Below are positions 9,136 through 17,629 of a DNA stretch of 64,000 nucleotides, one piece after another. Origin of the DNA: Caldilineaceae bacterium (GTDB lineage: Bacteria > Chloroflexota > Anaerolineae > Caldilineales > Caldilineaceae); the NCBI GenBank assembly GCA_026645575.1, contig JAPKMW010000032.1:1-64000 (forward strand). The letters run 5' to 3'. The notes below the pieces were generated by a model that was not told the origin of the DNA, did no database searches, and worked only from the letters and a program-made list of their open reading frames with translations. The first letter of the stretch is position 1, and every line of letters starts with the position of its first letter. The translations under genes and the position numbers were made by a program.

Positions 9136-10213
9136 ACGACGAATTCAATCTTTTTATATCAGCATCAACCAAGGCAACGCTGTTTGAGCGGTTGAGATGA
9201 TAATACATTTCGCGTGAATCTTCTAATTTTCGTCTAGCTGTGGCTACCTCTCCCATAGCCAGATGAATTAACCCAAGGTTATGCCAGACCTGGGCCAATT
9301 CTAGCTTGAGTGAGAATTGCTGGTGAATTTTCTCTGCTTTCAACGCCAGCCGTAAAGCTTCGGCATCATTGCCACTGAAGCGGTAGGCAATTGCTAGATT
9401 GTTGAAGATTCCGCCTAAGAGTGATTGTTCGCCCGATGTTTCAATAAGTTGGATGGCTTTTTGCAAAACAAGTATCGCTTTTTCTGCGGCCATTTGTTCA
9501 TTATAAAGAAGACCAAGATTCACCAACCCATAGATCAGACTATGTTCATCGTTCCGTTGCTGCCAAATCTTACAAGCCTGCTGTAGATGATCTTCAGCAA
9601 CATTCCACATCTGTTGACGGATATAGAGTACGCCCAAATGATTATGGGTATGCGCTTGCCCATGCGCACTCGCCAATTGCTCAAAAATCACAAGTGCGTG
9701 CTTGCTTAACAGCTCACTACGCCACCAATAGCCATAGTCAATATAAAGATACCCCAAATTAGAACAGGCGCGCGCTTCTTCAAAGCGGTTGCAGGTTTGC
9801 CGCGCCAGACGAATGGTGCGGCGATAGTATTTGACCACATCGGCTGGTCGGCTCATCCGTTGTGAAAGGCGTGCTAACAGCGCAGTCAGGGTGGTTTCGC
9901 CGCGCACATCGGTAGCCCGTTGCGCGGCGTCAATGGCTTTGCGCAAAACCCCGTGCCACTCCTCCCAATGACCGCGCCGCTCCATATAGGGAGTCATCGC
10001 CACGATCAGTTGCTCCACCAGCGGCCAGACCGGTGGCCATTCCAGTCCCAACGCGATCACGGTCAGGATCGTCTCGCGCTCCCGATCCAGGACGGCGACC
10101 TTGAGGTCACGCAGCGCTTCATGCCCCTGCCAATATTCCAGGCCGCGCCGGATGCGCTCCTGAAAATAGGTCACATAACTGGGCTGGGCAGTCAGTGACT
10201 CTGGGGTTGCCAT
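9134..10213 (-). CDS. TPR-repeat protein, sensor half of a split SARP regulator
   Basis: A 359-residue all-helical protein. Several TPR-like motifs run from about residue 85 to 350 (for example ACSNLGYLYIDYG, THNHLGVLYIRQQ and VWHNLGLIHLAMGE). There is no signal peptide, so it is cytoplasmic. The ATG lies inside the end of the upstream SARP-ATPase gene, with a 22-base overlap in another frame and a GAGGTG ribosome-like sequence just before it, which suggests translational coupling. The domain order of the two products together equals that of the single-chain regulator at 5257-8550. The two probably work as one sensor, unless the break is a frameshift. Confidence 0.8.
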   Translation of the reverse strand: MATPESLTAQPSYVTYFQERIRRGLEYWQGHEALRDLKVAVLDRERETILTVIALGLEWPPVWPLVEQLIVAMTPYMERRGHWEEWHGVLRKAIDAAQRATDVRGETTLTALLARLSQRMSRPADVVKYYRRTIRLARQTCNRFEEARACSNLGYLYIDYGYWWRSELLSKHALVIFEQLASAHGQAHTHNHLGVLYIRQQMWNVAEDHLQQACKIWQQRNDEHSLIYGLVNLGLLYNEQMAAEKAILVLQKAIQLIETSGEQSLLGGIFNNLAIAYRFSGNDAEALRLALKAEKIHQQFSLKLELAQVWHNLGLIHLAMGEVATARRKLEDSREMYYHLNRSNSVALVDADIKRLNSS

Positions 10214-12063
10214 GTCAGCACCTCGTGCATCAGGAAGGTTTCGGTCAGGCGGTGAAGGCGATAGCGGGGCTCAGCCAAATCGCCGGCGACCTGCACCAAG
10301 GAGTGATCGATCAGGCGGAGCAGCGCACTTTGTAGCGTCGCCAAGTCGAGTTCGCTGATCGCCGCCAACCCGCTAAAGGTGCTATTGGGCATGACCGGCA
10401 AGGTCAACATGAGCCGACGGTCAGCTTCCTCCAGCCGCTGCCAGATCTGCCAGTAGAGATAGGTGTAGAGTTCATCGATCTGGCGGCCCTGGGCCAATTG
10501 CAGGCTGGTCAGCACCTGGGCCAGCGGCAAAAAGCGCGCCTGGCCGATTACCAGCTTCAGCGCCAATGGATGCCCCCCCACAACGCCATAGATTTGTTGA
10601 AGTTGGGCCGGGGTGGCCTGTTGCAGCGGCGCGATCCCGCGCATGTCCGCTTCGTAACGTAAAAAGGCCAACGCCTCCGGCTCATCTAGTTCACCCAGAC
10701 TGTAACAAAAAATATCGGTATAGGCCTGCAAACTGAGGCGGCTGGTGAGCAGAACCTTGCTGGGGTTGGTCAGGTGGCGTAAAAATGGCACCAATGTCTG
10801 ATAATCGACCACTGTTTCCAGATTGTCCACCACCACCAGGGTGGGCACAGCCTTGAGTTGTTGCTGCAAGCGCGCTTGCTTTTCGCGGCTGGGGAGTGCC
10901 AGGGTGGGCGCGTCGGTCAACTGTTCCAATAGCGCATCGGTCAGCCGCTCGCCGTCCAGGGCCGGACGATTGGTCGCGCTCACCCCAAAACCAGGCAGAA
11001 ACTCCTCCTGCTTGGCGCTGACCCAGGCCACGGCGCCAAAGCGTCCCTGCGTCAACGCCTCACGCGCCAGGCTATCCGCCAGCGTTGTCTTGCCGATGCC
11101 GCCCATGCCGTCGATGGCGATGAGCCAAGGTCGGTCGGGCGCCACAAGGCTGGCTATTACAGTTTTGTGGGCTGTCTCGATCCCAAAAAGCTTCTGCGCT
11201 GTCGGCACCTCCAGTCGACTGAGCAAGGCCGCCAGATCCGGCGGTGCGGGGGGTGAGGTCGTCGTTGGCGGCGGGGGCGGGCTGTTATCAACGACGACCG
11301 GCGTCGGTTGCCGGGCTTCATGACGGCCAATCGCACCAGTACGGATCTGCTCGGCCAGGGCAACAGTTGCCGGATCGGGCGTAATCTTCAGTTCATCGGC
11401 CAGGAGACGACAACAGGTGGTGTATTGGTGTAGCGCAGCGCTCCGCTGTCCACTATCGGCCAGCAGTTGTATCAACTGGCGCTGGGCCGGTTCATGCAAC
11501 GGATCGAGCGCCACCCAGCGGCGGGCATAGGGAAGCGCCGCATCATAGTTGCTGTGTTGTGCATGGAGAAGGCTTAAACGTTCGAGGGCGACGGCGAGTT
11601 GTTGGCGCAAGCCATCACTTTGAAAAAATTGCCATTCATCAAAAGCCGGGCTATCCGGCAGGGTGAAGCCACGAAGAAAATCATCACGGTAGAGGGCAAC
11701 GGCGGCGGTGAGCCGTTCCAGACAATCGGCCTCAAGCGCGGTATAAGCAGCCATCAGTTGTTGAAACGCGGCAACATCCACCCAAAGCGGGCCGGTCAGG
11801 GCAATGGTTTCGCGGCTGCTATCGAGGAAGGTTTGGTCGCTGATCTTGCGTAGCTCAGAGACATGGCGGGTCAGTGCGGTACGCGCTTCCGCTTGGCTAT
11901 AGTCCGGCCAGAGCAATGTCGCCACCGTGTCACGACGGTGGGTTGCGCCGGTCACGGCCAGATAGATCAATAGCGCCAAAGCTTTGCGGCGCGGGATCGC
12001 AACGGTCTGACCATCGACTTGCAAGCCGGGCGTACCGAGCAAAAATAATTTCATTTCTGCCAT
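10192..12063 (-). CDS. SARP-type regulator: BTAD domain plus NB-ARC ATPase
   Basis: A 623-residue protein. It has an N-terminal winged-helix domain (about 1-95), a BTAD domain (about 95-245), a Pro/Thr-rich linker, and then a STAND-type ATPase with Walker A GMGGIGKTT from residue 319 and Walker B LVVVDNLE at about 420. It ends with an NB-ARC winged-helix segment (HRLTETFLMHEVL), after which relatives often continue into TPRs; here these are supplied by the next gene in another frame. The start at 12063 has a GGAGAT ribosome site. It is divergent from the ECF sigma factor gene across about 400 bases. Its targets are not visible in the sequence. Confidence 0.87.
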   Translation of the reverse strand: MAEMKLFLLGTPGLQVDGQTVAIPRRKALALLIYLAVTGATHRRDTVATLLWPDYSQAEARTALTRHVSELRKISDQTFLDSSRETIALTGPLWVDVAAFQQLMAAYTALEADCLERLTAAVALYRDDFLRGFTLPDSPAFDEWQFFQSDGLRQQLAVALERLSLLHAQHSNYDAALPYARRWVALDPLHEPAQRQLIQLLADSGQRSAALHQYTTCCRLLADELKITPDPATVALAEQIRTGAIGRHEARQPTPVVVDNSPPPPPTTTSPPAPPDLAALLSRLEVPTAQKLFGIETAHKTVIASLVAPDRPWLIAIDGMGGIGKTTLADSLAREALTQGRFGAVAWVSAKQEEFLPGFGVSATNRPALDGERLTDALLEQLTDAPTLALPSREKQARLQQQLKAVPTLVVVDNLETVVDYQTLVPFLRHLTNPSKVLLTSRLSLQAYTDIFCYSLGELDEPEALAFLRYEADMRGIAPLQQATPAQLQQIYGVVGGHPLALKLVIGQARFLPLAQVLTSLQLAQGRQIDELYTYLYWQIWQRLEEADRRLMLTLPVMPNSTFSGLAAISELDLATLQSALLRLIDHSLVQVAGDLAEPRYRLHRLTETFLMHEVLTWQPQSH

Positions 12064-12462
12064 TACATCTCCAAAAACCCTGAAGAATGTTTCCTAACGC
12101 TCATTATACTGGAGATGGTACAACGAGTCAAAAGGTAAGATAAAATTAAGATTCAGCTACAGTGATCCAAATCAATATGCTTCACGTCAGAGTAAGTATG
12201 ATGGTGTTAGCGTCAATGCGTATGGGCTTTTAGGAAAAGAGTTTTCCTGTTGGTCTACGAATATCTAACATTTTTCCGTATATCCAACGCCATTCTTCAA
12301 GCATTTGTCAAGGATGCGCTCCTGAGCAGATGTGGGGTAACTACAGTACTTAAAGATTTTCCTGAAAATAGGATAGCACATTTTAAGTAAATGTCAAGTA
12401 ATAATTTTTTAACGATTCAGATCACACCGTTTATTTTGTCGTAGTCAAACAAGATTGAACGG
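12064..12462. other. AT-rich divergent intergenic region
   Basis: About 400 bases between the SARP start and the ECF sigma gene, more AT-rich than its surroundings. It must hold the promoters of both units. I see no strong sigma-70 hexamer pair, hairpin or ORF here. Confidence 0.5.
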
Positions 12463-13140
12463 TTGCCGGTCATCGTTTTGACAGAAACGCAGCTTCTTGG
12501 TAATCTGCTCTACAGTGAGCCTTCTGAACCTCGGCTGTCAAAACGGAATTTGCGTGTGAATCTAACAACGTTATCTGATGAAGAACTCTTACAACTGATT
12601 GCTCGGCGCAACGGCGATGCGTTTGAGACGCTTTATGACCGCCATGCGCCGCTTGTCTATAACGTCAGCCTACGCATTGTGGGTGATGTGCGGCTGGCAG
12701 AAGAAGTGGTGCAGGAATGTTTCTGGCAAGTATGGCAAAAAGCTGGCGATTTTCGGGGCGACGGGGCCGGCGCAGCCTGGCTTTATCGTATTGCGCGCAA
12801 TCGCGGGCTAGACCGGCTGCGTCAACAGCAGGCGCGACCACAGACAATGGATCTCGCGGTAGCAGAGACGGCAACGGTCAGCCGGTATGGCTATGCCCCT
12901 TCGGTTGAACTGACGGTGGAGCAACGCTGGCAACAACAGCAGGTGCGCCAAAGCCTGGCCTCGATCCCCGAAGAGCAACGGTTGATTTTGGAACTGGCCT
13001 ATTTTGAAGGCATGACCCAAAGCGAAATTGCCGACTATCTGGCGCTGCCCCTGGGTACCATCAAAAGTCGGCTACGGCTGGGGGTGGAAAAATTGGAGAG
13101 ACTTCTGGCAGCCACCGGGCTGCGCAAAGGTGATTTTTAA
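12463..13140 (+). CDS. ECF-family RNA polymerase sigma factor
   Basis: A sigma-70 family protein of the ECF class. Region 2 includes LYDRHAPLVYNVSLRIV, with the motif EEVVQECFWQVWQKA. Region 4 includes LELAYFEGMTQSEIADYL and the recognition helix LPLGTIKSRLRLG. There is no signal peptide. The TTG at 12463 gives 225 residues, but it lacks a ribosome site. An in-frame GTG at 12556 would give 194 residues, the more usual ECF length, and starts close to the first conserved residues; the start is therefore uncertain. The gene is followed after 76 bases by an RskA-like anti-sigma gene, the normal pairing, so activity is probably held off at the membrane until a signal releases it. Confidence 0.92.
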   Translation: MPVIVLTETQLLGNLLYSEPSEPRLSKRNLRVNLTTLSDEELLQLIARRNGDAFETLYDRHAPLVYNVSLRIVGDVRLAEEVVQECFWQVWQKAGDFRGDGAGAAWLYRIARNRGLDRLRQQQARPQTMDLAVAETATVSRYGYAPSVELTVEQRWQQQQVRQSLASIPEEQRLILELAYFEGMTQSEIADYLALPLGTIKSRLRLGVEKLERLLAATGLRKGDF

Positions 13141-13197
13141 GTAACTACCAAGTTCCTAGCCAGTCTGTGGCTGGCTAGGAACAGGCGCGATAGTTAC
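13141..13197. repeat. Nested hairpin between sigma and anti-sigma genes
   Basis: The outer arms GTAACTA/TAGTTAC (13141-13147 and 13191-13197) enclose a 12-bp stem (13152-13163 with 13171-13182). The core GCCAGTCTGTGGCTGGC matches the core of the element at 22727 in all but two bases, and the outer arms are identical there. It would sit in the transcript joining the sigma and anti-sigma genes and could set their ratio (inference). Confidence 0.65.
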
Positions 13198-13216
13198 ATT
13201 TTGAAGGTGATTGTGG

Positions 13217-14179
13217 ATGAGTACTGGGTTGACTTACGAAGAAGCAGTTGAATTATTACCGGCTTATACCTTGGGCGCCCTGGAACCGGACGAAATGGTG
13301 GCGATGGATGACTACATGCAACGCCATCATGCCTTGTTGGCGCGTGTGGAACGACTGGACGCAGCTACGGCGCAGTTGGCGTATACAGCGCCGATTGCGC
13401 CGCTCTCCTCCCACGTCAAAAATTCCTTAATGGGGCAAATTCGCGCCGAGGCGATCCCGTCGCGCACGCTTTCCTTGCTGGATGCGGCGGAACGCATCAC
13501 CCAAAACTTGCCGACTGTGCCGAAGAATACGCCGTTGTTGCCGGCGCGCCAACAACAAGAGCAGACCTATGCGCTGGCGCGACCAACGCCCATGTTGCCG
13601 CCGCAACCGACGTCGCCACCAGCCCGAACCCCAACCCGTCGTTTTGACTTCGGCTGGCTGGCAGCCACCGCAATGGCGGTCGCAGCCCTATTTATCGTTT
13701 GGATTGATTTTGGCGCACAACGACAACTGGTACAATTGCGCACCGACTTGACAGGACGGGATAGGCAAATTACACAGTTAACGCAACAGATCCAGTCAAT
13801 GGAATTGCAGTTGCAACAGAACCAGGGGCAATTGGCCTTTTTTGCTGCGCCCACGGAGATCGTGCCTCTAGCCGGTTTGGGAAAAGCGCCGGGCGCAGGC
13901 GGGGTCTTCTACCAACATAACAACCGAGCGATTTTGGTCTTGCATGGCCTACCACCGTTGCCGGCAGATCAGACCTATCAGCTTTGGCTGATTCCGGCGC
14001 AAGGCCCGCCGGCGCCCGCAGGCATCTTAACCATTGCCACCGTCAATCCGAACGGCCAACAGGTTACCCTGCCGGAGAACGCACTGGGGTATCAGGCGGT
14101 TGGCATCAGCATTGAACCAGCGGGCGGTAGCGAGACGCCGACAGAGGGCAATATTGTGCTGGCAGGTGAACGTACTTAG
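13217..14179 (+). CDS. Anti-sigma-K factor RskA-like membrane protein
   Basis: A 320-residue anti-sigma factor. The N-terminal cytoplasmic part (LTYEEAVELLPAYTLGAL) has the helical look of an anti-sigma domain, but no HxxxCxxC zinc motif is visible. A Pro-rich linker leads to one membrane segment at about 148-168, followed by a coiled-coil-like stretch (about 172-205). The C-terminal extracytoplasmic RskA domain runs from about 210 (LVLHGLPPLPADQTYQLWL is typical). The ATG at 13217 has an AAGGTGA ribosome site; an upstream TTG two codons earlier is less likely. It is paired with the ECF sigma factor just before it, which it should sequester. Confidence 0.9.
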   Translation: MSTGLTYEEAVELLPAYTLGALEPDEMVAMDDYMQRHHALLARVERLDAATAQLAYTAPIAPLSSHVKNSLMGQIRAEAIPSRTLSLLDAAERITQNLPTVPKNTPLLPARQQQEQTYALARPTPMLPPQPTSPPARTPTRRFDFGWLAATAMAVAALFIVWIDFGAQRQLVQLRTDLTGRDRQITQLTQQIQSMELQLQQNQGQLAFFAAPTEIVPLAGLGKAPGAGGVFYQHNNRAILVLHGLPPLPADQTYQLWLIPAQGPPAPAGILTIATVNPNGQQVTLPENALGYQAVGISIEPAGGSETPTEGNIVLAGERT

Positions 14180-14186
14180 GTAGTAT

Positions 14187-14218
14187 GTGAAGTTCGCCCG
14201 TGGGCGTGCGAACTTCAC
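14187..14218. terminator. 11-bp hairpin after the anti-sigma gene
   Basis: The stem 14187-14197 with 14208-14218 lies between convergent genes. The loop and adjacent bases (CCGTGGGCGTGCGAA) are the same as in the hairpin at 40589, which implies a repeat family. There is no strong T-run. Confidence 0.55.
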
Positions 14219-14270
14219 ACTGACCGCAATGAATAACGCGCATGAAAACTGAACGCTTATTTTACGAAGC

Positions 14271-14969
14271 TTACCGCCGTTTGCCCAACAAGCGCAGCAG
14301 ATACAAGAAGAGGTTGATAAAGTCGAGATAGAGGGTCAGCGCCCCCAGAATCACCATCTTCTGGAAGGTTTCGGTGTCCCGCTCATTGATGGTGCTGCTC
14401 AGTCGTTTCAACTTTTGCGTATCATAGGCCGTCAACCCGACAAAGATCAGAACGCCGGCATAGGTGGTCACCCAGTAGATGGCAGTGCTTTGCAAAAAGA
14501 TGTTGACCAGGCTGGCAATGATCAAGCCAATCAGCGCCATAAAGAGAAAGCTGCCCCAACTGGAAAGGTCGCTCTTGGTGGTGTAGCCATAGATGCTCAT
14601 GGCGCCAAAGACGGCGGCTGTCACCAGAAAGGTGCTGGCAATCGACTCGGTGGTGTAGACCAGAAAGATCGCCGCCAAGGTGACGCCGCTGATCGCCGAG
14701 TAGAGAACAAAGCCGCCCGTTGCCACCGCCGCCGACATGCGGGACAGACCCCAACTCAAGCCCATCACTAAGGCTAATTGCACCAGAATCAACCCCATAA
14801 AGACAAACTGCTGACCAAAGATTAGCGCTAACATGGTTTCCGACTGGGAAACATACCAGGCGACCAGACCGGTCAACGCCAAGCCAGCGGCCATCCAGCC
14901 GTAGACCTGTTGGAGCAGCGAGCGAAAGGTGCTATCACTACGCAAGACCGTTGAGGGAGAAGACAACAT
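14271..14969 (-). CDS. Bax inhibitor-1/YccA family membrane protein
   Basis: A 232-residue integral membrane protein with about seven hydrophobic segments spread over its full length, beginning near residue 25. The pattern GVTLAAIFLVYTTESIASTF followed by AAVFGAMSIYGYTTKSDLS is characteristic of the BI-1 (TMBIM/YbhL) family, as is the C-terminal AYDTQKLK motif. Family members act as calcium leak channels or stabilise membrane proteases, depending on organism; the role here is unknown. It lies downstream of surE with a hairpin in between, so it is probably its own transcription unit. Confidence 0.9.
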   Translation of the reverse strand: MLSSPSTVLRSDSTFRSLLQQVYGWMAAGLALTGLVAWYVSQSETMLALIFGQQFVFMGLILVQLALVMGLSWGLSRMSAAVATGGFVLYSAISGVTLAAIFLVYTTESIASTFLVTAAVFGAMSIYGYTTKSDLSSWGSFLFMALIGLIIASLVNIFLQSTAIYWVTTYAGVLIFVGLTAYDTQKLKRLSSTINERDTETFQKMVILGALTLYLDFINLFLYLLRLLGKRR

Positions 14970-14993
14970 AGATTCCTCTTTTCATATGAACGA

Positions 14994-15030
14994 TGCTGAG
15001 TGTACATTCATGGTGAATGTACACTCAGCA
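14994..15030. terminator. 17-bp perfect hairpin downstream of surE
   Basis: 14994-15010 and 15014-15030 pair perfectly around a 3-nt loop. It lies between the surE stop and the start of the BI-1 gene, both on the minus strand. It probably ends the gltX-surE transcript or separates the two units. No T-run is adjacent. Confidence 0.6.
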
Positions 15031-15083
15031 TACTACAACCTGCGCTGATACACCTGACATTCTACTGACAAAAGTGTGTTCGC

Positions 15084-15914
15084 TTACCGGTTTTCCAGTG
15101 CCGATTCGTTGCCGTTAAACCAGTGATCTAACTTCTGAAGATCAATCGGCGCCGTCATGTCAAGCACCAGTGGCGTCACCGAAACGACGTGATCCAGGAC
15201 AACGGCACGCACATCGGAATCGGGTGCCAGAATAGCAGGGTCGGCGCGCTGTTCATAGCCCAGGTTTGCTGGTTCACCCAACGCCCGTCGCTGCTTTAAA
15301 ACTGGATAGAAATAGCGCGGGCGACTGAGCCGGGTCCAGCGCATAGGTGTGTCGAGCGTGGCATGGCTGGGAATGTCGATCTTGAGCACTTCCGCCCCAG
15401 CCGGCAGACCATACTTGATCACCGCGGTTGCCACCCGACGCACAAAGTGGGCGGCCACCGCAAAGTCAAGGTCAGCGTCATGGGTGAAATAGTGTTTGGG
15501 ATCGGTTTGCAACGAGGTCGCCAGCGCCGGCAAGCCAAAGGAAGCCGCTTCCAACGCCGCACCCACCGTGCCGGAGGTGGTGATCCCTTCGCCGATATTT
15601 TCGCCAAAGTTGATGCCCGACACCACCAGCGCCGGCGCCCGATCGGCCAGTTCGATAAAGCCATGTTCGACAACTTGCGCCGGCGTCCCTTCAATGGCAT
15701 AGCCGATGACCATCCGGTCATTGACAATCAGCTTCTCTTCAAAGATGCGTCCGCTGCTGCCTGGTGGTTTGGCGCGCCCCACTGCCGACTGTTGGTGCGC
15801 CGGCGCCACAATCAACAAATCGCCGAGAAGGTCACAAGCGCTGGCCGCGGCCAACAAACCGCGCGAGCGGATGCCGTCATCGTTGGTAATCATAATCAGT
15901 GGTCGTTGAGTCAT
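15084..15914 (-). CDS. surE: 5'/3'-nucleotidase SurE
   Basis: A survival protein SurE homologue of 276 residues when started at the ATG at 15914, immediately before the conserved N-terminus. The metal-binding motif ITNDDG is at residues about 8-13. SGINFGENIG and YSGTVGAA-like motifs (here TSGTVGAALEA) follow at the expected spacing. The enzyme dephosphorylates nucleoside 5'- and 3'-monophosphates in the cytoplasm. A longer ORF reaches 15962, but it overlaps gltX and adds 16 unconserved residues. The gltX stop ends four bases upstream, so the two genes are translated as a pair. Confidence 0.93.
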   Translation of the reverse strand: MTQRPLIMITNDDGIRSRGLLAAASACDLLGDLLIVAPAHQQSAVGRAKPPGSSGRIFEEKLIVNDRMVIGYAIEGTPAQVVEHGFIELADRAPALVVSGINFGENIGEGITTSGTVGAALEAASFGLPALATSLQTDPKHYFTHDADLDFAVAAHFVRRVATAVIKYGLPAGAEVLKIDIPSHATLDTPMRWTRLSRPRYFYPVLKQRRALGEPANLGYEQRADPAILAPDSDVRAVVLDHVVSVTPLVLDMTAPIDLQKLDHWFNGNESALENR

Positions 15915-15918
15915 CTTT

Positions 15919-17448
15919 TTACACCGGTTCGGCAATCTGGGTGCGCAGGAAAGCCACTCCATTGCGCAGGCGGGTTAAGGTTTCTTCGCGACCGATCGCG
16001 GCCATGCTCTCAAAGAGCGGCGGCGCGACCGTCTTGCCGGTGAGCGCGACCCGAAATGGCGTCAGGAACGGCCCCACCTTGATATTCATTGCTTCGGATT
16101 TGGCGCGGAACGCATCTTCTAACCCCTTCACGGTGAAGGGGTTCAATGTTTCCACCAGTGCGATCCCTGCTTCCAGCACCTTGATCGTCTCTTCCAGCGT
16201 CATCTTGCGCCCGATAAAGGCCGCCGGGTCATTATAGGTGATGGCGGATGCCGGTTTAAAGGCCCAATCGATAAACCCTGTTGCTTCGGGCAACACTTTG
16301 ATGCGCTCTTGAATGAGCGGCGTCAATTCAGAGAGGGTTTCGCTGCAGCGCAATTCTTCTTCGTCCAGGCCCAGGTCACGGGCCAGGAAGGGCGCCAACT
16401 GTTGGTGCAGATCGGCAACGGGCAGGGCGCGAATGTAGACGCCGTTGAGCCATTCCAGCTTTTCATAGGGCAGCGCCGCCGGTTTGGGATTGATGGTCGC
16501 GATGTCGCTAAAGCGTTCGATCACCTCGGCGCGGGTAAAGACTTCTCGTTCCGGGTCAAAGTTCCAGCCCACATTGGTCAGGAAATTGAACATGGCGTCG
16601 GCCAAGTAGCCGGCTTCGACAAATTCGTGGACCAGCGCCAGGTACTCTTTGCCATCGACAATCTTCTTGCGCTTGCTCATCTTACCCTTGCCGCTGGGAT
16701 CGAGAATAACGGGCAGATGGGCCAGTTTGGGCATCGCCCAGCCAAAGGCGTCATAGAGTTGCTTGTGCAGCGGCGCCGACGAGATCCATTCATCGGCACG
16801 CAGAATATCGGTGATCTGCATTAGGTGATCATCAATCACATTGGCAAAATGATAGGTCGGCATCCCGTCGCTCTTGATGAGGATCGGGTCGAGAATGCTG
16901 TCGCTTTGCACCTCAATGTCGCCACGGATCAGGTCATGGACACGCGTCACGCCTTCTAAGGGGGCGGCAAAGCGGATAACCGATGTGCGCCCCTCAGCTT
17001 CAAAGGCGGCTTTTTCCGCTACGGTTAGCCGGCGATGGCGGCGATCATAACCGATCTGCTGCCCTTTGGCACGCTGTTCCTCGCGCATGGCTTCCAACTC
17101 CGCCTCGGTAGTGTAACAGTGGTAGGCATGGCCGTCGGCGAGCAACTGCTGGATATAGTGGTGGTAGATTTCCTGACGGTCACTCTGAATATAGGGGCCA
17201 TAGGGGCCGCCGACATCGGGGCCTTCGTCCCAATCCAGCCCCAGCCAGCGGAGGCCGCGCATAATATCGGCCAGGCTTTCGGGGTTATAGCGGGTCTGGT
17301 CGGTATCTTCAATGCGCAAGATGAACTGGCCGCCGGTGTGGCGGGCATAAAGCCAGTTAAAGAGCGCCGTGCGCAAGCCGCCCAGGTGTAAAAAACCGGT
17401 GGGGCTGGGCGCAAAGCGCACACGGGCGGGGTGAGTGTTGGTTGTCAT
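15919..17448 (-). CDS. gltX: Glutamyl-tRNA synthetase
   Basis: A 509-residue class I aminoacyl-tRNA synthetase that charges tRNA-Glu. The HIGH-type signature appears as PSPTGFLHLGG near residue 15, and the KMSKR motif is at residues 256-260 (GKGKMSKRKK). Length and end-to-end similarity fit non-archaeal GltX. In bacteria lacking GlnRS this enzyme also charges tRNA-Gln for later amidation; that cannot be decided here. It is first in a unit with surE. The ATG at 17448 is preceded by a GAAGGAG sequence at a rather long distance (17 bases), and an extended -10 box lies about 48 bases upstream. Confidence 0.95.
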   Translation of the reverse strand: MTTNTHPARVRFAPSPTGFLHLGGLRTALFNWLYARHTGGQFILRIEDTDQTRYNPESLADIMRGLRWLGLDWDEGPDVGGPYGPYIQSDRQEIYHHYIQQLLADGHAYHCYTTEAELEAMREEQRAKGQQIGYDRRHRRLTVAEKAAFEAEGRTSVIRFAAPLEGVTRVHDLIRGDIEVQSDSILDPILIKSDGMPTYHFANVIDDHLMQITDILRADEWISSAPLHKQLYDAFGWAMPKLAHLPVILDPSGKGKMSKRKKIVDGKEYLALVHEFVEAGYLADAMFNFLTNVGWNFDPEREVFTRAEVIERFSDIATINPKPAALPYEKLEWLNGVYIRALPVADLHQQLAPFLARDLGLDEEELRCSETLSELTPLIQERIKVLPEATGFIDWAFKPASAITYNDPAAFIGRKMTLEETIKVLEAGIALVETLNPFTVKGLEDAFRAKSEAMNIKVGPFLTPFRVALTGKTVAPPLFESMAAIGREETLTRLRNGVAFLRTQIAEPV

Positions 17449-17495
17449 GATCGCGTTGCTTTCTGCTCCTTCACATTTGTTGAATCAGTCGGGCT

Positions 17496-17504
17496 ATTAT
17501 AGCA
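17496..17504 (-). promoter_or_regulatory. Extended -10 promoter of gltX
   Basis: On the minus strand the sequence reads TGCTATAAT, a perfect extended -10 box. It would give a leader of about 40 bases before the gltX ATG. No good -35 box is visible, which is usual for extended -10 promoters. The same nonamer precedes the Crp gene at 47590. Confidence 0.5.
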
Positions 17505-17629
17505 CAGTTTCTGATTTCTGCCCGTCTGTTATTTGACAAGTAACGTTTGAACAAATACAATCATTCAAAAATAAATGAATGGTCAATAAAAACTAAAAGA
17601 CTGAATTTAGTTGAATGGATTTTAGATGA

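Noticed and set aside
15915..15962. N-terminal extension of SurE
   Set aside because: It overlaps gltX and precedes the conserved start by 16 unconserved residues.
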